This document shows, piece by piece, positions 6,499-16,279 of a DNA stretch of 64,000 nucleotides. Position 1 is the stretch's first letter, and each line of letters opens with the position of its first letter. The position numbers were made by a program, and so were the translations under genes. This stretch comes from Nocardia suismassiliense (GTDB lineage Bacteria; Actinomycetota; Actinomycetes; Mycobacteriales; Mycobacteriaceae), in the NCBI RefSeq assembly GCF_900269665.1, contig NZ_LT985361.1, positions 6,397,933-6,461,932 of the forward strand, written 5' to 3'. The notes below the pieces were generated by a model that had not been told where the DNA came from, did no database searches, and saw only the letters and a program-made list of their open reading frames with translations.

Positions 6499-8409
6499 TC
6501 ATCGGCCGTCCTCGCGGCGGGACAGCCCGCTCGCGCGCAGCACCCGGCGTGCGATACCGGCCCTGATCGACTCGTCGGTGCCGATCACCCGGACGTGGCG
6601 GCGGGCGCGGGTGATCGCCGTGTACAGCAGTTCCCGCGTCAGCAGCGTCGATTCCGGTTCGGGTAGGACCACGGACACGGTGTCGTACTGACTGCCCTGG
6701 CTGCGGTGGATGGTCATGGCGAACACGGTGACCACGGCCGGAAACTGGGTCGGGTGCACCAGGTACGGTTCGCTGCCGCGTTGCAGCGCGGCGCGCAGTG
6801 AACCGTCGGGCATGCGCACGACGACGCCGGTGTCCCCGTTGTAGATGCGCGCCTCGTGGTCGTTGGCGGTGACCAGCAGCGGCTGGCCGGGATACCAGGG
6901 CGCCAGGTGCGAATCGGGCCCCGCACCCCCGGCGGCCGCCCACTCGGCGGCCATCCGGTCCCAGCGCTCGACGCCGAACGGACCCTGCCGGTGCGCGCAC
7001 AGCAGACGGTGCGATTCGAGGGCGGTGAGTGCGCCCGCGGCGTCACCGTCGAGCGCGGCGGTGGTCACCTCGCGCGCGGCGCGCACGACATCGGCCCGCA
7101 CACCGGCCATCTCGTCGGGTGCGCTCAGCGACAGTTCGTCACCGCCCGCGCGGAGCAGTTCGAGCGCGGTGTCGGCGTCACCGGCGCGCACCGCGACCGC
7201 GAGGTCGGCGATCCGGCCACCGAAGCGTCGGCCCCGGGTCAGTCGAACGATGCCGCCGCGCAGGCGAGTTCGCTCCAGCGTGGTCAAGGCCGCCGAATTG
7301 CTGTCCGGTGCGGCCGATTCCGGTGAGTCCGCGCCGAGGATCTCGTCGAGCATCGGATTCGGTGTGCCCGCAACGGGTCCCGCGACGAGGTCGGCGAGCA
7401 CCGCGCCCGCGTCGACCGAGGCGAGCTGGTCGGGGTCGCCGACGAGCACCAGCCGGGTATCGGGCCGCAGGGCGGCGAACAGCCTGCTCATCATGGTGAG
7501 CGACACCATGGAGGTTTCGTCGACGACGATCACGTCGTAAGGGAGCCGGTTGAATTCGTGGTATTTGAACCGGGTGGTGCGGCCACGCTGCCAGCCGAGC
7601 AGGCGGTGCAGGGTGGCGGCGGTGAGGTCGGGCAGGCCGAGCTCGTCGGCTTGCTCACGCACGGCCTCCTGGAGGCGCGCGGCCGCCTTACCCGTCGGCG
7701 CGGCCAGCGCGATCCGTAGTGCGGGCAGTTTGGGATTGGCTTTGCGGTGCGCGTCGAGCAGGCCGATGATGCGCGCGATGGTGTGTGTCTTGCCGGTTCC
7801 CGGGCCGCCGGCCACCACCGTGGTCCAGTGGGTCGCGGCGAGGGCGGCGGCGAGCCGCTGGCGGTCGGGCACGCCGCCGACCGGCGCGTCGAACAGCCGA
7901 TCCAGTTCGCGGCGAACGATATTCGGGTCGACCACCGGGTGGTGCCCGGACCGCTCGGTGAGCACTCGGCGGACGGTCTGCTCCTGCTGGTAGTACCGGT
8001 CCAGATAGAGCAGCGGGCCGGTGTCGTCGCGGCGCTGCGATTCCACCAGCCGCAAGGGGCACAGCGGGCCAGCGGGACCCCCGGTCACCAGCGGGCTGAC
8101 CCGGAGCGCGGCCACCACCGCGTCGATATCGGGCCACGGCAGCGTCGCCGGATCGATGCGCTCGCCGGTGTCCCAGGTCTCGTCGGCGTCGATGCCGATC
8201 TCGCGCATCCGGTGCAACTCCAGGCACACCGAACCGGAGCGCACCGCACGCACCGCCAGCGCCGCCGCGAACAGCACCGCCTCGGTGTCCTCCCGCCCCA
8301 ACCGGCCTAACCGAACCGCGACATGCACGTCCGCAGCCGACAGCACCCCCGCCTCGTTGAACGTCCGCAACAGCCCGGTCCCCCGCTGCGCCAACTGAAT
8401 CGAGGTCAC
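6499..8409 (-). CDS. recD: Exodeoxyribonuclease V alpha subunit RecD
   Basis: 636-residue SF1B 5'-3' helicase subunit of RecBCD, which processes double-strand breaks for homologous recombination. Walker A is G-G-P-G-T-G-K-T and the Walker B-like motif is V-V-D-E-T-S-M-V. Later helicase motifs include V-L-V-G-D-P-D-Q-L and the C-terminal T-I-H-R-S-Q-G-S-Q-Y and Y-T-A-I-T-R-A-R. GTG at 8409 is preferred because GGAAGGTGG lies just upstream; an ATG at 8457 would add 16 residues with no family similarity and would run into the palindromic repeat. It follows recB after a 230-bp gap that holds two 70-bp palindromes. Confidence 0.95.
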   Translation of the reverse strand: MTSIQLAQRGTGLLRTFNEAGVLSAADVHVAVRLGRLGREDTEAVLFAAALAVRAVRSGSVCLELHRMREIGIDADETWDTGERIDPATLPWPDIDAVVAALRVSPLVTGGPAGPLCPLRLVESQRRDDTGPLLYLDRYYQQEQTVRRVLTERSGHHPVVDPNIVRRELDRLFDAPVGGVPDRQRLAAALAATHWTTVVAGGPGTGKTHTIARIIGLLDAHRKANPKLPALRIALAAPTGKAAARLQEAVREQADELGLPDLTAATLHRLLGWQRGRTTRFKYHEFNRLPYDVIVVDETSMVSLTMMSRLFAALRPDTRLVLVGDPDQLASVDAGAVLADLVAGPVAGTPNPMLDEILGADSPESAAPDSNSAALTTLERTRLRGGIVRLTRGRRFGGRIADLAVAVRAGDADTALELLRAGGDELSLSAPDEMAGVRADVVRAAREVTTAALDGDAAGALTALESHRLLCAHRQGPFGVERWDRMAAEWAAAGGAGPDSHLAPWYPGQPLLVTANDHEARIYNGDTGVVVRMPDGSLRAALQRGSEPYLVHPTQFPAVVTVFAMTIHRSQGSQYDTVSVVLPEPESTLLTRELLYTAITRARRHVRVIGTDESIRAGIARRVLRASGLSRREDGR

Positions 8410-8431
8410 CAACCCACCTTCCGCGCCGAGC

Positions 8432-8501
8432 CGCACACTTTCTGACGTCCCGCACACCCAATCGCATGCGAAACCGTCTGCGGGAAATCAGAAAGTGTGC
8501 G
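8432..8501. repeat. 70-bp nested palindromic element, copy 1
   Basis: Perfectly symmetrical layout: outer arms CGCACACTTTCTGA and TCAGAAAGTGTGCG (14 bp), inner arms TCCCGCA and TGCGGGA (7 bp) and a central self-complementary TCGCATGCGA. The mismatches are confined to short spacers (2 and 7 bases each side). It lies in the recB-recD gap and would form a long hairpin in DNA or in the recBD mRNA. Confidence 0.85.
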
Positions 8502-8545
8502 TCTGCCCGGCCGGTAGTCGCACCTCGTGGGTGCGGGCGGACAGG

Positions 8546-8615
8546 CGCACACCTTTTGCTCTGGCGCATATCGAATCGCATGCGAAACCCTGTGCGGGAA
8601 ATCAAGGGGTGTGCG
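8546..8615. repeat. 70-bp nested palindromic element, copy 2
   Basis: Same length and design as copy 1, starting 114 bp later. The central TCGCATGCGA, the inner right arm TGCGGGA and the outer CGCACAC/GTGTGCG ends are conserved, while the outer-arm middle and the left inner arm have diverged (CCTTTTGC against TCAAGGGG pairs imperfectly). This looks like a dispersed intergenic repeat family rather than a tandem duplication. Confidence 0.8.
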
Positions 8616-8641
8616 GCTTTGGTGGGCGACGGGCGTGGCGC

Positions 8642-11600
8642 TCATCGGGTGACCTCGCCGGCCAGCAGGCGCGACAGCGCGATGATGAGGGCGGCGGGCG
8701 GGTTCCAGTCGAAAACGCCGTAACCGTTGGGGGTTTCGGGGCCGACCATGCCGCGGACGAAGAGGTAGCGGGCGCCGCCGAGGTGCCGGGCGGGGTCGTA
8801 GCCGGGCAGCCGCCAGCGCAGGTAGCGGTGCAACGCGACCGCGTACAGCAGAGCCTGGAGCGGGTAATGCGAGCGCATCATCTCGGCAGCCATCCGGTCG
8901 CGGGTGTAGTGCTCGACGGTGAGGTCGCCGGTGCCGAGGCGGTTGGTCTTGTAGTCGACGATCACGAATCTGGTGTCCGCCCCGTCGGTTACCCGCAGCA
9001 CGGCGTCGATACTGCCGGTCAGGTAGCCGCGCAACGCAATGTCGTCCAGGGTCGCCAGGTGGTCGGCGTAGACGAAAAGGTCGTCGTCGGCAGGCAAGTG
9101 GGTGCGCAGCAGGTCGGCGATCTGCCGCAGCGTCGCCGACTCGGCGCGCGGGGTATCGCCACCCGCCAGCGGCAGCTCGAACTCCAACTCGTTCAAGCGA
9201 TCTCGGCTGGAGATGTCGGCGAGCGAGCCGATACCGAGCGGCGTGCGCAGCACAGCGAGCAGCGCGGTGCTGAGCACTCCCGGGTCGGCTTCGGCCATGA
9301 GCTCGTCGACCGCCGCCCGGCATCGCTTGTCCACCTCGGCGGCCAGATCCGGTGCGTCCGTGTCGATCAGCTCGAGCACGCCGTGCACGAGGGTGCCGAA
9401 CTCGGCACCGTAGGGCAGCGAGTTCATCAGCGACGGCGCGCCGGCGAACACCTCCTCGACCTCGGCGACCACCGGGGCGCTCGGCTCGTCGGCCGGCCCA
9501 CGGGTGTCCTCGGGTTCGATCTCCAACTCGGGCGTGACCGGACCGTGCGCGGAGGCGGTCAACGCCGAGTACGAAGTGCGCCGCCACAATTGGTCCAGCT
9601 TGCGGTCGAAGCGGGCGGCGGCGAGGTCGCCGGTGACCGGTTCGGTGCGCACCCGCTGGATCGCGACATCGTCGGTTCCGGCGACGGCCGTCACCGAGAT
9701 AGCCTCCGAGGCTCCCCCGGCCCACGCCGAAAGCATGCTCGGCGCAACGGCATCCGCGGGCACGGCGGCCCGCGGCGGTACGGTGTCGCCGCCGTCCGGG
9801 CGACCCAGGATCATCCGGTGCAGTGGCGAGGCCGCGGTGGTGATCGCGGGCGCCCACCACGCGACGACCTGGCACATGGCCCGGGTCAGCGCGACGTAGA
9901 GCAGGCGCAGTTCCTCACCGGCCTCCTCGGTTTCGCTGCGCAACTTGCGTTCGGCGTACCCGGACGCGTCCGGTCCACCGACGTCGAGCACGCGCATGTC
10001 GTTGTCGTCGTGGAACAGCAGCGTCGCCGGATACGGGTTCTTCGCGTTGTCCCAGGCGAACGGCAAGTACACGACAGGGAATTCGAGCCCCTTGCTGGCG
10101 TGCACGGTGGCGATCTGCACGGCCGCGGCATCGCGGTCGAGCCTGCGACTGCGGTCGGCCACGGTGCCCGACGCGGGATCACGCACCCGGTCGGCCAGCC
10201 AGCGGGTCAACGCGGTCAACCCCAGCGACTCGGTGAGCGCCACCTGATCGAGCAGTTGCGCGATGTGCCGCAGATCGGTCAGCTGCCGCTCCCCGTTCTC
10301 GACGGCGAGCAGCCGCTGCGCCAAATCGGCTTCGGCGGAGATCTTTTCGAAGACCGCGGCGAACCCGGCGCGGGCGAACAACCGGGCGGCGTCGCGAAGC
10401 TGCGAGCTGACCCGGCCGACCAGATCCGCACCGCCGCTGTCGATCTCGGCGGCGGTGACACCGATCAGCGGTGTGCATGCCGCCAGCCGTACCCGGTCAC
10501 CACGATGCGGCTGCTCCAGTGCGCGCAGCAGCCACAACCAGTCGGTGGCACTGCTGGTCGCGAACACGCTGGTGCCGCCCGCGAGCACGGAGGCGACACC
10601 GACTCGGTCCAACGCCGCACGCACCACGTCGATTTGGGATCGTGTCCGCACCAGCACAGCGATATCGCCGGGGCTGATCGGCCGGCGCACCACAGCGTCC
10701 GGGGGCACGTCAGCCAGCCGTCCAGCGTCGCCGGACGGGCTGGTTCCGCCGGACGATCGACCCGAGTGCCGCGCACCGCTCAGCTCCATTGCCGGATCGA
10801 CGATCGGCCCGCCGACTGGGGCATGCGGCCCCGCTACCGGATCCTGACCGGCGTGGCGTGCCGACGTGGCCAGCGAGGTGCCCGACTCGAGCAGCCGGAC
10901 GATATCGGCGGCCAGATCGTCGGCGACCTTCGCGCGCATCCGGCCGACCGCCGGGAATCCGGACTTGTTCAGCGGCCCCGCACCGGTACGCGGCAGGCAG
11001 CGCATCCGCATCGGCGTGACCAGATCTTCCGGCCCCGTCAGTCGCGACCACGGCCGAGTGGCGGCCACCGGATACACGGTGATCTCCTTGTGCCCCAACG
11101 CCGCGCCACCTTGCAGATGGTCCAGCGCGGCCAGCAGCCCGGCGTCGCTGCGCCAGTTGGTGGTGAGCTCCTTACGGGTGTCCGCGTGCCCGACCGCGTC
11201 CAGATAACTGAGCACCTCGGCGCCGCGGAACGCATAGATGGCCTGCTTCGGATCACCGACCAGCACCAGCGTGGTGTGCCCGTGGAAGGAACGGCGCAGG
11301 ATGTCCCATTGCAGCGGATCGGTGTCCTGGAACTCGTCGACCAGCGCCACCCGATAGCGCTCACGAATGCGGCGGCAGGCGCGCGGCCCGTGCTCGGTGT
11401 CGGCCAACACGTCGTGCAACAGCACCAGCAGATCGTCGAAGTCGCGCAGCCCGGCCAGCTGTTTCCGGCGTTCGGTTTCCGCCCGGACCGCAGCAGCGAA
11501 CGCCACCCGCTCCCCCGCCGCGCCGTCGCCCTTCGGCATCAGCACCGCGTGCCGGTCGCGCACGGCGGCCAGCGCCAGCGTGTGCGCCTCCTTCACCGAG

Positions 11601-12160
11601 AACGGCGGTTCGGTGCGGGCGTAGCGGTTGAGGTAGAGGTCGTCGGCCACCGTGCCGACCAGCTCATCGACGTTCTCGACCAGCCGCGAACCGGGATCGT
11701 GCTCGCCCGCCAGCCCGAGTTCGTCCAGCATCCGCTGACAGAAGCTGTGGGTGGTCGCGATGGTGCCCGCGTCGAAATCCGAGAGGGCGGCGAGCAATCG
11801 GGCCCGCCGACGCCGCACCTCGTCCGAATCCGCCTGCGCGAGATGCCGAATCAGCTCGTCGGCATGCGCACGCGCCAGTTCGGGATCCGCCAGACCCGCC
11901 GCGACGACGACGAACCGATCCCGGGTACGTTCCCGCAACTCCTGGGTGGCCGCGCGACTGAACGTCACCAGCAGCAACTGGGAGACATCGATCCCGGCCT
12001 CGGCCACGTACCGCACCGCAAGCCCGACGATCGCGTGCGTCTTACCGGTCCCCGCGCTCGCCTCCAGCACGGTCGTCCCGGTGGGCAGCGGTCCGTACGG
12101 CTCGAAACTGTCGGGCGCATCGATCTCGGGCACCACGAACGAGGTGTCTTGCACGGTCAC
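8642..12160 (-). CDS. recB: Exodeoxyribonuclease V beta subunit RecB
   Basis: About 1172-residue UvrD-like helicase and nuclease. The N-terminal Walker A is E-A-S-A-G-T-G-K-T; motif II is in D-E-F-Q-D-T-D-P-L-Q-W; helicase motif V/VI features include V-H-A-S-K-G-L-E-F and L-Y-V-A-L-T-R-A. The C-terminal RecB nuclease domain carries the catalytic D-Y-K-T-N about 100 residues from the end. GTG at 12160 is chosen because AAAGGCGGG lies upstream; an ATG at 12196 would add 12 residues and cannot be excluded. It is transcribed with recC (upstream) and recD (downstream). Confidence 0.95.
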   Translation of the reverse strand: MTVQDTSFVVPEIDAPDSFEPYGPLPTGTTVLEASAGTGKTHAIVGLAVRYVAEAGIDVSQLLLVTFSRAATQELRERTRDRFVVVAAGLADPELARAHADELIRHLAQADSDEVRRRRARLLAALSDFDAGTIATTHSFCQRMLDELGLAGEHDPGSRLVENVDELVGTVADDLYLNRYARTEPPFSVKEAHTLALAAVRDRHAVLMPKGDGAAGERVAFAAAVRAETERRKQLAGLRDFDDLLVLLHDVLADTEHGPRACRRIRERYRVALVDEFQDTDPLQWDILRRSFHGHTTLVLVGDPKQAIYAFRGAEVLSYLDAVGHADTRKELTTNWRSDAGLLAALDHLQGGAALGHKEITVYPVAATRPWSRLTGPEDLVTPMRMRCLPRTGAGPLNKSGFPAVGRMRAKVADDLAADIVRLLESGTSLATSARHAGQDPVAGPHAPVGGPIVDPAMELSGARHSGRSSGGTSPSGDAGRLADVPPDAVVRRPISPGDIAVLVRTRSQIDVVRAALDRVGVASVLAGGTSVFATSSATDWLWLLRALEQPHRGDRVRLAACTPLIGVTAAEIDSGGADLVGRVSSQLRDAARLFARAGFAAVFEKISAEADLAQRLLAVENGERQLTDLRHIAQLLDQVALTESLGLTALTRWLADRVRDPASGTVADRSRRLDRDAAAVQIATVHASKGLEFPVVYLPFAWDNAKNPYPATLLFHDDNDMRVLDVGGPDASGYAERKLRSETEEAGEELRLLYVALTRAMCQVVAWWAPAITTAASPLHRMILGRPDGGDTVPPRAAVPADAVAPSMLSAWAGGASEAISVTAVAGTDDVAIQRVRTEPVTGDLAAARFDRKLDQLWRRTSYSALTASAHGPVTPELEIEPEDTRGPADEPSAPVVAEVEEVFAGAPSLMNSLPYGAEFGTLVHGVLELIDTDAPDLAAEVDKRCRAAVDELMAEADPGVLSTALLAVLRTPLGIGSLADISSRDRLNELEFELPLAGGDTPRAESATLRQIADLLRTHLPADDDLFVYADHLATLDDIALRGYLTGSIDAVLRVTDGADTRFVIVDYKTNRLGTGDLTVEHYTRDRMAAEMMRSHYPLQALLYAVALHRYLRWRLPGYDPARHLGGARYLFVRGMVGPETPNGYGVFDWNPPAALIIALSRLLAGEVTR

Positions 12161-12263
12161 GCGAACACCCGCCTTTCGACCCGCCGAAACCGCCATTCTG
12201 CCGGTCCGACGGCCCGCTCGGGGCCACCGACACGCGTGACGAACACCGCCATACCACCGAGTC

Positions 12264-15200
12264 TCACGGTTGCCCCTGGCTCTCGGCGCTCAGCAACGGC
12301 GCCCACATGCGGCGGGCGAGCGCGCCGAAGCGGGTGGTCTCCCCCGGTTCACCGGGTGGCGCGGGAATCTCCATCAGGTGTTCCAGGCGCGGCGCCGGAC
12401 CCCAGACGTAGCGCAGGTGGCGGTCGGTGTGGTCACCGAAGGGCCCGGGTCCGTTCGGGCCGCCGTTGAACTCACGTTCGGCGGCGACGATGGCTTCGTC
12501 GGTGTTGGCGCCGCGGAACCGGCGTTCGGCGTAGGCGGCGGTGGCACCGGGGGCGATCGGCAGCGGCTCGGTCAGCCCGGCATCCCGGAGTGCGACGAGT
12601 TCGCGCAGAATGCCCCGGGCCGCAGGCATATCCGGCGCGGTGATCTCCGAACGCCATGCGGGGCGGCCGAATTGACCACGGCCGGTGGTGACGGCGCGCC
12701 AGGAGCGGTCCTCGGTGACGGCGAGGGCGAGCAGCGACACCCAGGCGGCGATCCGGTGTTTCGGGGCGAGCCGGGAGAAGGTGGTGCGGACCAGCGTCTC
12801 GCCGCGCACCTCGGGCACGGTGCCGGTGAGCCTGCGACCGTTGCCGAGATCCACCGCGATGTCGACGGCGCGCGGGGCCCCCTCGTAGTCGCCCTGCGAG
12901 GCCCGCACCAGTTTGTCCACGGTGTGCTCGACCTCGTCGAGCACCGCGGCACCGAAACCGAAGGGCGGCAATGTGCCACGCCGCCACTCGGCGGCCCGGA
13001 GTCCGGCCGGGTCGGCGCCGGTGAGGCGGGCGGCCAGGAGACGTTCGCCCAGTTCCCATTTCGCCAGGCCGTCGAGTTCGATGGGCAGCCGGTCGGCGAT
13101 GTCCTCCTCGTGTTCGGGGACGCGCAGGCCGAGCCGCTGCCACAGGAAGGCGCGGATCGGGTGCTCGACGAACGAGATCAGGTCGGCCAGTGCCACATCC
13201 GTGAGTTCCGGTGCGGGCAGCGGTTCGGGCAGGAACGCGGGCCGCGGCTGCGCGGGCTCCCCGGCGGACCGGGCACCGGCCAGCGCGACGGTGTCGAAAC
13301 TGAACGGGGCTTCGGCCCGAAAATTGCGACGATCGAAGGCCTGCAACGGATGTCGGGTCACCACCCCGTCCATGCTCGACGCACCGACATGCGCGCGCAG
13401 CACGTCGAGCAGCTCGGCCACCGGGATGGCCGGCGGGCGGTGGGCGCCGGTGACCGGGTCGGCGCCGGTATGGAAGACCAGCAGCTTGTCCTGGGCCGCG
13501 AGCATCGCGTCGAGCAGCAACTGCCGGTCCTCGCTGCGCGGATCACGTTCGCCCAGTAGCGGGTTGCGGGCGAGCACGTCGTCGCCGTCCACGCCGCTGG
13601 TGCGCGGGAACACGTCGTCGTCCAAGCCCAGCAGCACCACCACGCGATGCGGCACCGAACGCATCGGCACCATGGTGCACACGGTCAGCTCGCCGGTGCG
13701 GAAGTTGGCGCGGGTCGGCGCGGCCGCCAGCCGGGAGTGCAGCAGCACCGCGACGTCGGCCAGCCGCAGCGGCACATCGCCCGCGTGCTCGGTGGCGGCG
13801 GCCAGCTCCTGGCGCGCCTCGGTGCGCACCCAGGCCTGCGAATCCGGTACGTCCGTCAGCAGATCCAGCGCGCGGCCGAGCACCGTGGCCCAGTCGTGGG
13901 CCGGGCGTGGACCGCGCAGATCGCGCAGGCAGACCGCGAGCCGGTCGATGAACTCGGCGAACCGGCCGGCCAGATCGACGTCGTTGCTGTCCACGTCGTC
14001 CAGCGGCAACGCGAGATCGAGCCAGTCCTCGGAGGTTTCACCGGCCGTGACACCGAGCAGGATACGATCCACCGCCGCGTTCAAGGTGTTCTGCGCGAAG
14101 TCGGCGAGCCCGAACGCCTGTCGCTGCCGCTGCCCGATCCCCCAGCGCGCGCCGGACTCGGCGGCCCACTCGCGCAGCCGCTCGATATCGTCGTCGTCGA
14201 AACCGCAACGCCGCCGGACTGTTTCGGCCGCCGCCAGATCGAGCACCTGCGTCACGGTGACCCGGCCGTCGGCCAGCTCCAGCAGCACACCGATCACCGC
14301 GAGCAACGGATTGGTGATGCCGCGACCCCGGTCGGCGAGCCGGACCCGCAGGCGGTGCGCCGGGTGTGCCGAATCCGGCGCCTGCTCAGTCGATCCCGGC
14401 AGCCGCTGCCCGAACGCCGCGCGCACCAGCGGCGCGTACGCCTCCACCTCGGGACACATGACCAGCACGTCCCTGGGCTCCAGGGTCTCGTCCGCGGCGA
14501 ACAATCCGAGCAGGCATTCCCGCAGCACCTCGACCTGGCGCGCGGGTCCGTGGCAGGCGTGCACCTGCACGGTGCCGTCCCCGGCGGACAGGGCGACCGG
14601 CGGCCAGCGATCGTCGCGGATACCCGCCTGCAACGCACCGAGGAGCGTCGGCGTATCCCCTTCCGGCACAAGCTCATTCGACGCGATCGGATAGTAGGTG
14701 TCCGAAGTCGCGGTCAGGCGCTGCTGGAGTTCCCGCACGTCACGGGCGAGCCCGGCCAGCAGCGGGTGGCCGACGACGCTGCCGCTGAGGTCCGCCGCAC
14801 GTGAACCAGCGGCCGGACTCCCGGCCAGCTCGGTCCACATCACCGGACTCGGGTGCGGCAGCCACAGATGGATCTCCCGCGTCGCCGCCAACGCCGACAG
14901 CACGGCGAGTTGATCGGTCGACATCCTGGTCGCGCCGAACAACGAAAACCGCGCCGAAATTGGAACAAGTTCAGGCTCCGCGCGCAGCCGCGCGCACGCG
15001 GCCTCGAGACGCTCGGCCGGACTCGGCGCACCGACCTCCGCGCGCAGCCGCCGCCACAGTTCCGGCTGCCACAGCAGATCGTCGGGCACCGGGTTGCCCG
15101 CGCCGTCGGTATCGGACCCGGCGGCCCATTCGGTGATGAGCCGCGGTCGCTGCGCGGCGTAACTGTCGAACAGCGCGGCCAGGTGTGCGGCGGTGGCGTA

Positions 15201-15644
15201 GCGGCGCCCGATGCGGTGATCGCGCCCGGCCGGGTCCCGTGCGCCGAGATGCCGGGCGAGCACCGCGCACCACGGCTCGCCGAGCGAGGCGTCGATCACT
15301 CGCAGCAGCGTCCACACGACACGCTCTCCGGCCCACGGATCGTCCTCCGGACGCACCCCGCTCGCCGCCGCCGACGCGGTGGCGACCAGCCCGGACGGCG
15401 AAGGAAACTGGATGTTAGCGGCGACACCGTCGGTCGAGGCGGCGTCGAACGACGGGGCGAACGCCGCCGCGCCGGACACGCCGAGCACCCCGGACAACCG
15501 CTGCGTCAACCACCGCTCCACACCCTTCGCGGGCACCGCGACCACCTCCGCCGCGAACGGGTCGGGCAGCGGCGTGGCCAGCAGTTCGGCCAGCCCGTCC
15601 GCCAGAACATCGGCGCGCTCGGCACGGTGGATGTGCAGCGGCAT
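12264..15644 (-). CDS. recC: Exodeoxyribonuclease V gamma subunit RecC
   Basis: 1126-residue RecC, the catalytically dead helicase/nuclease-like subunit that holds RecB and RecD and recognises Chi. The N-terminus M-P-L-H-I-H-R-A-E-R-A-D-V-L with A-V-P-A-K-G-V-E-R-W-L is typical of the family, as is D-D-V-F-P-R in the middle (V-L-L-G-L-D-D-D-V-F-P-R). First gene of recC-recB-recD; 103 bp separate it from the recB GTG start. I looked for a LexA-type box upstream and saw none. Presence of RecBCD matters because many actinobacteria use AdnAB. Confidence 0.94.
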   Translation of the reverse strand: MPLHIHRAERADVLADGLAELLATPLPDPFAAEVVAVPAKGVERWLTQRLSGVLGVSGAAAFAPSFDAASTDGVAANIQFPSPSGLVATASAAASGVRPEDDPWAGERVVWTLLRVIDASLGEPWCAVLARHLGARDPAGRDHRIGRRYATAAHLAALFDSYAAQRPRLITEWAAGSDTDGAGNPVPDDLLWQPELWRRLRAEVGAPSPAERLEAACARLRAEPELVPISARFSLFGATRMSTDQLAVLSALAATREIHLWLPHPSPVMWTELAGSPAAGSRAADLSGSVVGHPLLAGLARDVRELQQRLTATSDTYYPIASNELVPEGDTPTLLGALQAGIRDDRWPPVALSAGDGTVQVHACHGPARQVEVLRECLLGLFAADETLEPRDVLVMCPEVEAYAPLVRAAFGQRLPGSTEQAPDSAHPAHRLRVRLADRGRGITNPLLAVIGVLLELADGRVTVTQVLDLAAAETVRRRCGFDDDDIERLREWAAESGARWGIGQRQRQAFGLADFAQNTLNAAVDRILLGVTAGETSEDWLDLALPLDDVDSNDVDLAGRFAEFIDRLAVCLRDLRGPRPAHDWATVLGRALDLLTDVPDSQAWVRTEARQELAAATEHAGDVPLRLADVAVLLHSRLAAAPTRANFRTGELTVCTMVPMRSVPHRVVVLLGLDDDVFPRTSGVDGDDVLARNPLLGERDPRSEDRQLLLDAMLAAQDKLLVFHTGADPVTGAHRPPAIPVAELLDVLRAHVGASSMDGVVTRHPLQAFDRRNFRAEAPFSFDTVALAGARSAGEPAQPRPAFLPEPLPAPELTDVALADLISFVEHPIRAFLWQRLGLRVPEHEEDIADRLPIELDGLAKWELGERLLAARLTGADPAGLRAAEWRRGTLPPFGFGAAVLDEVEHTVDKLVRASQGDYEGAPRAVDIAVDLGNGRRLTGTVPEVRGETLVRTTFSRLAPKHRIAAWVSLLALAVTEDRSWRAVTTGRGQFGRPAWRSEITAPDMPAARGILRELVALRDAGLTEPLPIAPGATAAYAERRFRGANTDEAIVAAEREFNGGPNGPGPFGDHTDRHLRYVWGPAPRLEHLMEIPAPPGEPGETTRFGALARRMWAPLLSAESQGQP

Positions 15645-15660
15645 CTGCGCCCTCTCGGTA

Positions 15661-15960
15661 GGTGGAGTATCGGACGGCGCTCGGTGGACGAGCTGCGCGG
15701 CGCGCGGCTGCCGGATTGCTCGGTTGTGGCGAGGCGCCTCGGGCTTCGTGCACGTTTATACGCCCAGCCGCTCCGACACCACTGTGCCACCCCGAAGCAG
15801 GTCCGAACGGACTCGTTTCTGTTACCTGTGTGACTGGAGTGAAATGAGCCACATAAGAACACATTCCTACGCCGTGTCCGCTCGGTTCCGAGCGCTCGAT
15901 GTGCAACAGTGCTGAACCGGGGAGGACGAGAGAGCTGCACCGAAAGGCTGGTTCGCGTTC
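15661..15960. other. Intergenic region upstream of recC
   Basis: About 300 bp that should hold the recC promoter and that of the short plus-strand gene that follows. No palindrome, terminator or SOS box is evident. Confidence 0.4.
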
Positions 15961-16167
15961 ATGATTGCGATGGTGATTCCCCTGGTTCCGCGAGGCGGGT
16001 TCACAGTCCGCCGCGTAGGAGATCGCTGGGAGCTCGTCAACTCGCGAGGCTACGGCCGTACCGTCGTCCTACATTCCTGGCCGCGTGATCAGCACACCGA
16101 GGCGTTCGAGCACTGCTACCGCCTCAACGGGCGCACGGTAGAGGAATTACAGGCCGCGTTCCGCTGA
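15961..16167 (+). CDS. Small hypothetical protein
   Basis: 68-residue open frame starting M-I-A-M-V-I-P-L-V-P-R-G-G-F-T-V-R-R-V. The composition (balanced charged and hydrophobic residues, several Trp, Tyr and His) looks like a real folded protein rather than an antisense frame. There is no recognised domain and only a weak ribosome binding site (GAAAGG about 14 bp upstream). It stands alone between recC and the beta-lactamase-like gene. Function unknown. Confidence 0.5.
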   Translation: MIAMVIPLVPRGGFTVRRVGDRWELVNSRGYGRTVVLHSWPRDQHTEAFEHCYRLNGRTVEELQAAFR

Positions 16168-16279
16168 ACGGTTGGTGGTGGCCGAAACCCGCTGGGACGC
16201 AAGTGCACAACCTTTAGCACAAGGCTAATTCGAGCTCAAGACGTGCATCGAGCTCGCGGATGTGCGATCGTGATCCCTC

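Noticed and set aside
8495..12469. Very long plus-strand open frame of over 1300 codons opposite recB
   Set aside because: It is the antisense of recB, with Arg/Gly/His/Gln-rich composition typical of high-GC shadow frames. The recB frame carries all helicase and nuclease motifs.
15645..15960. SOS (LexA) box before recC
   Set aside because: No GAAC-N4-GTTC-type site with proper spacing was found upstream of recC.
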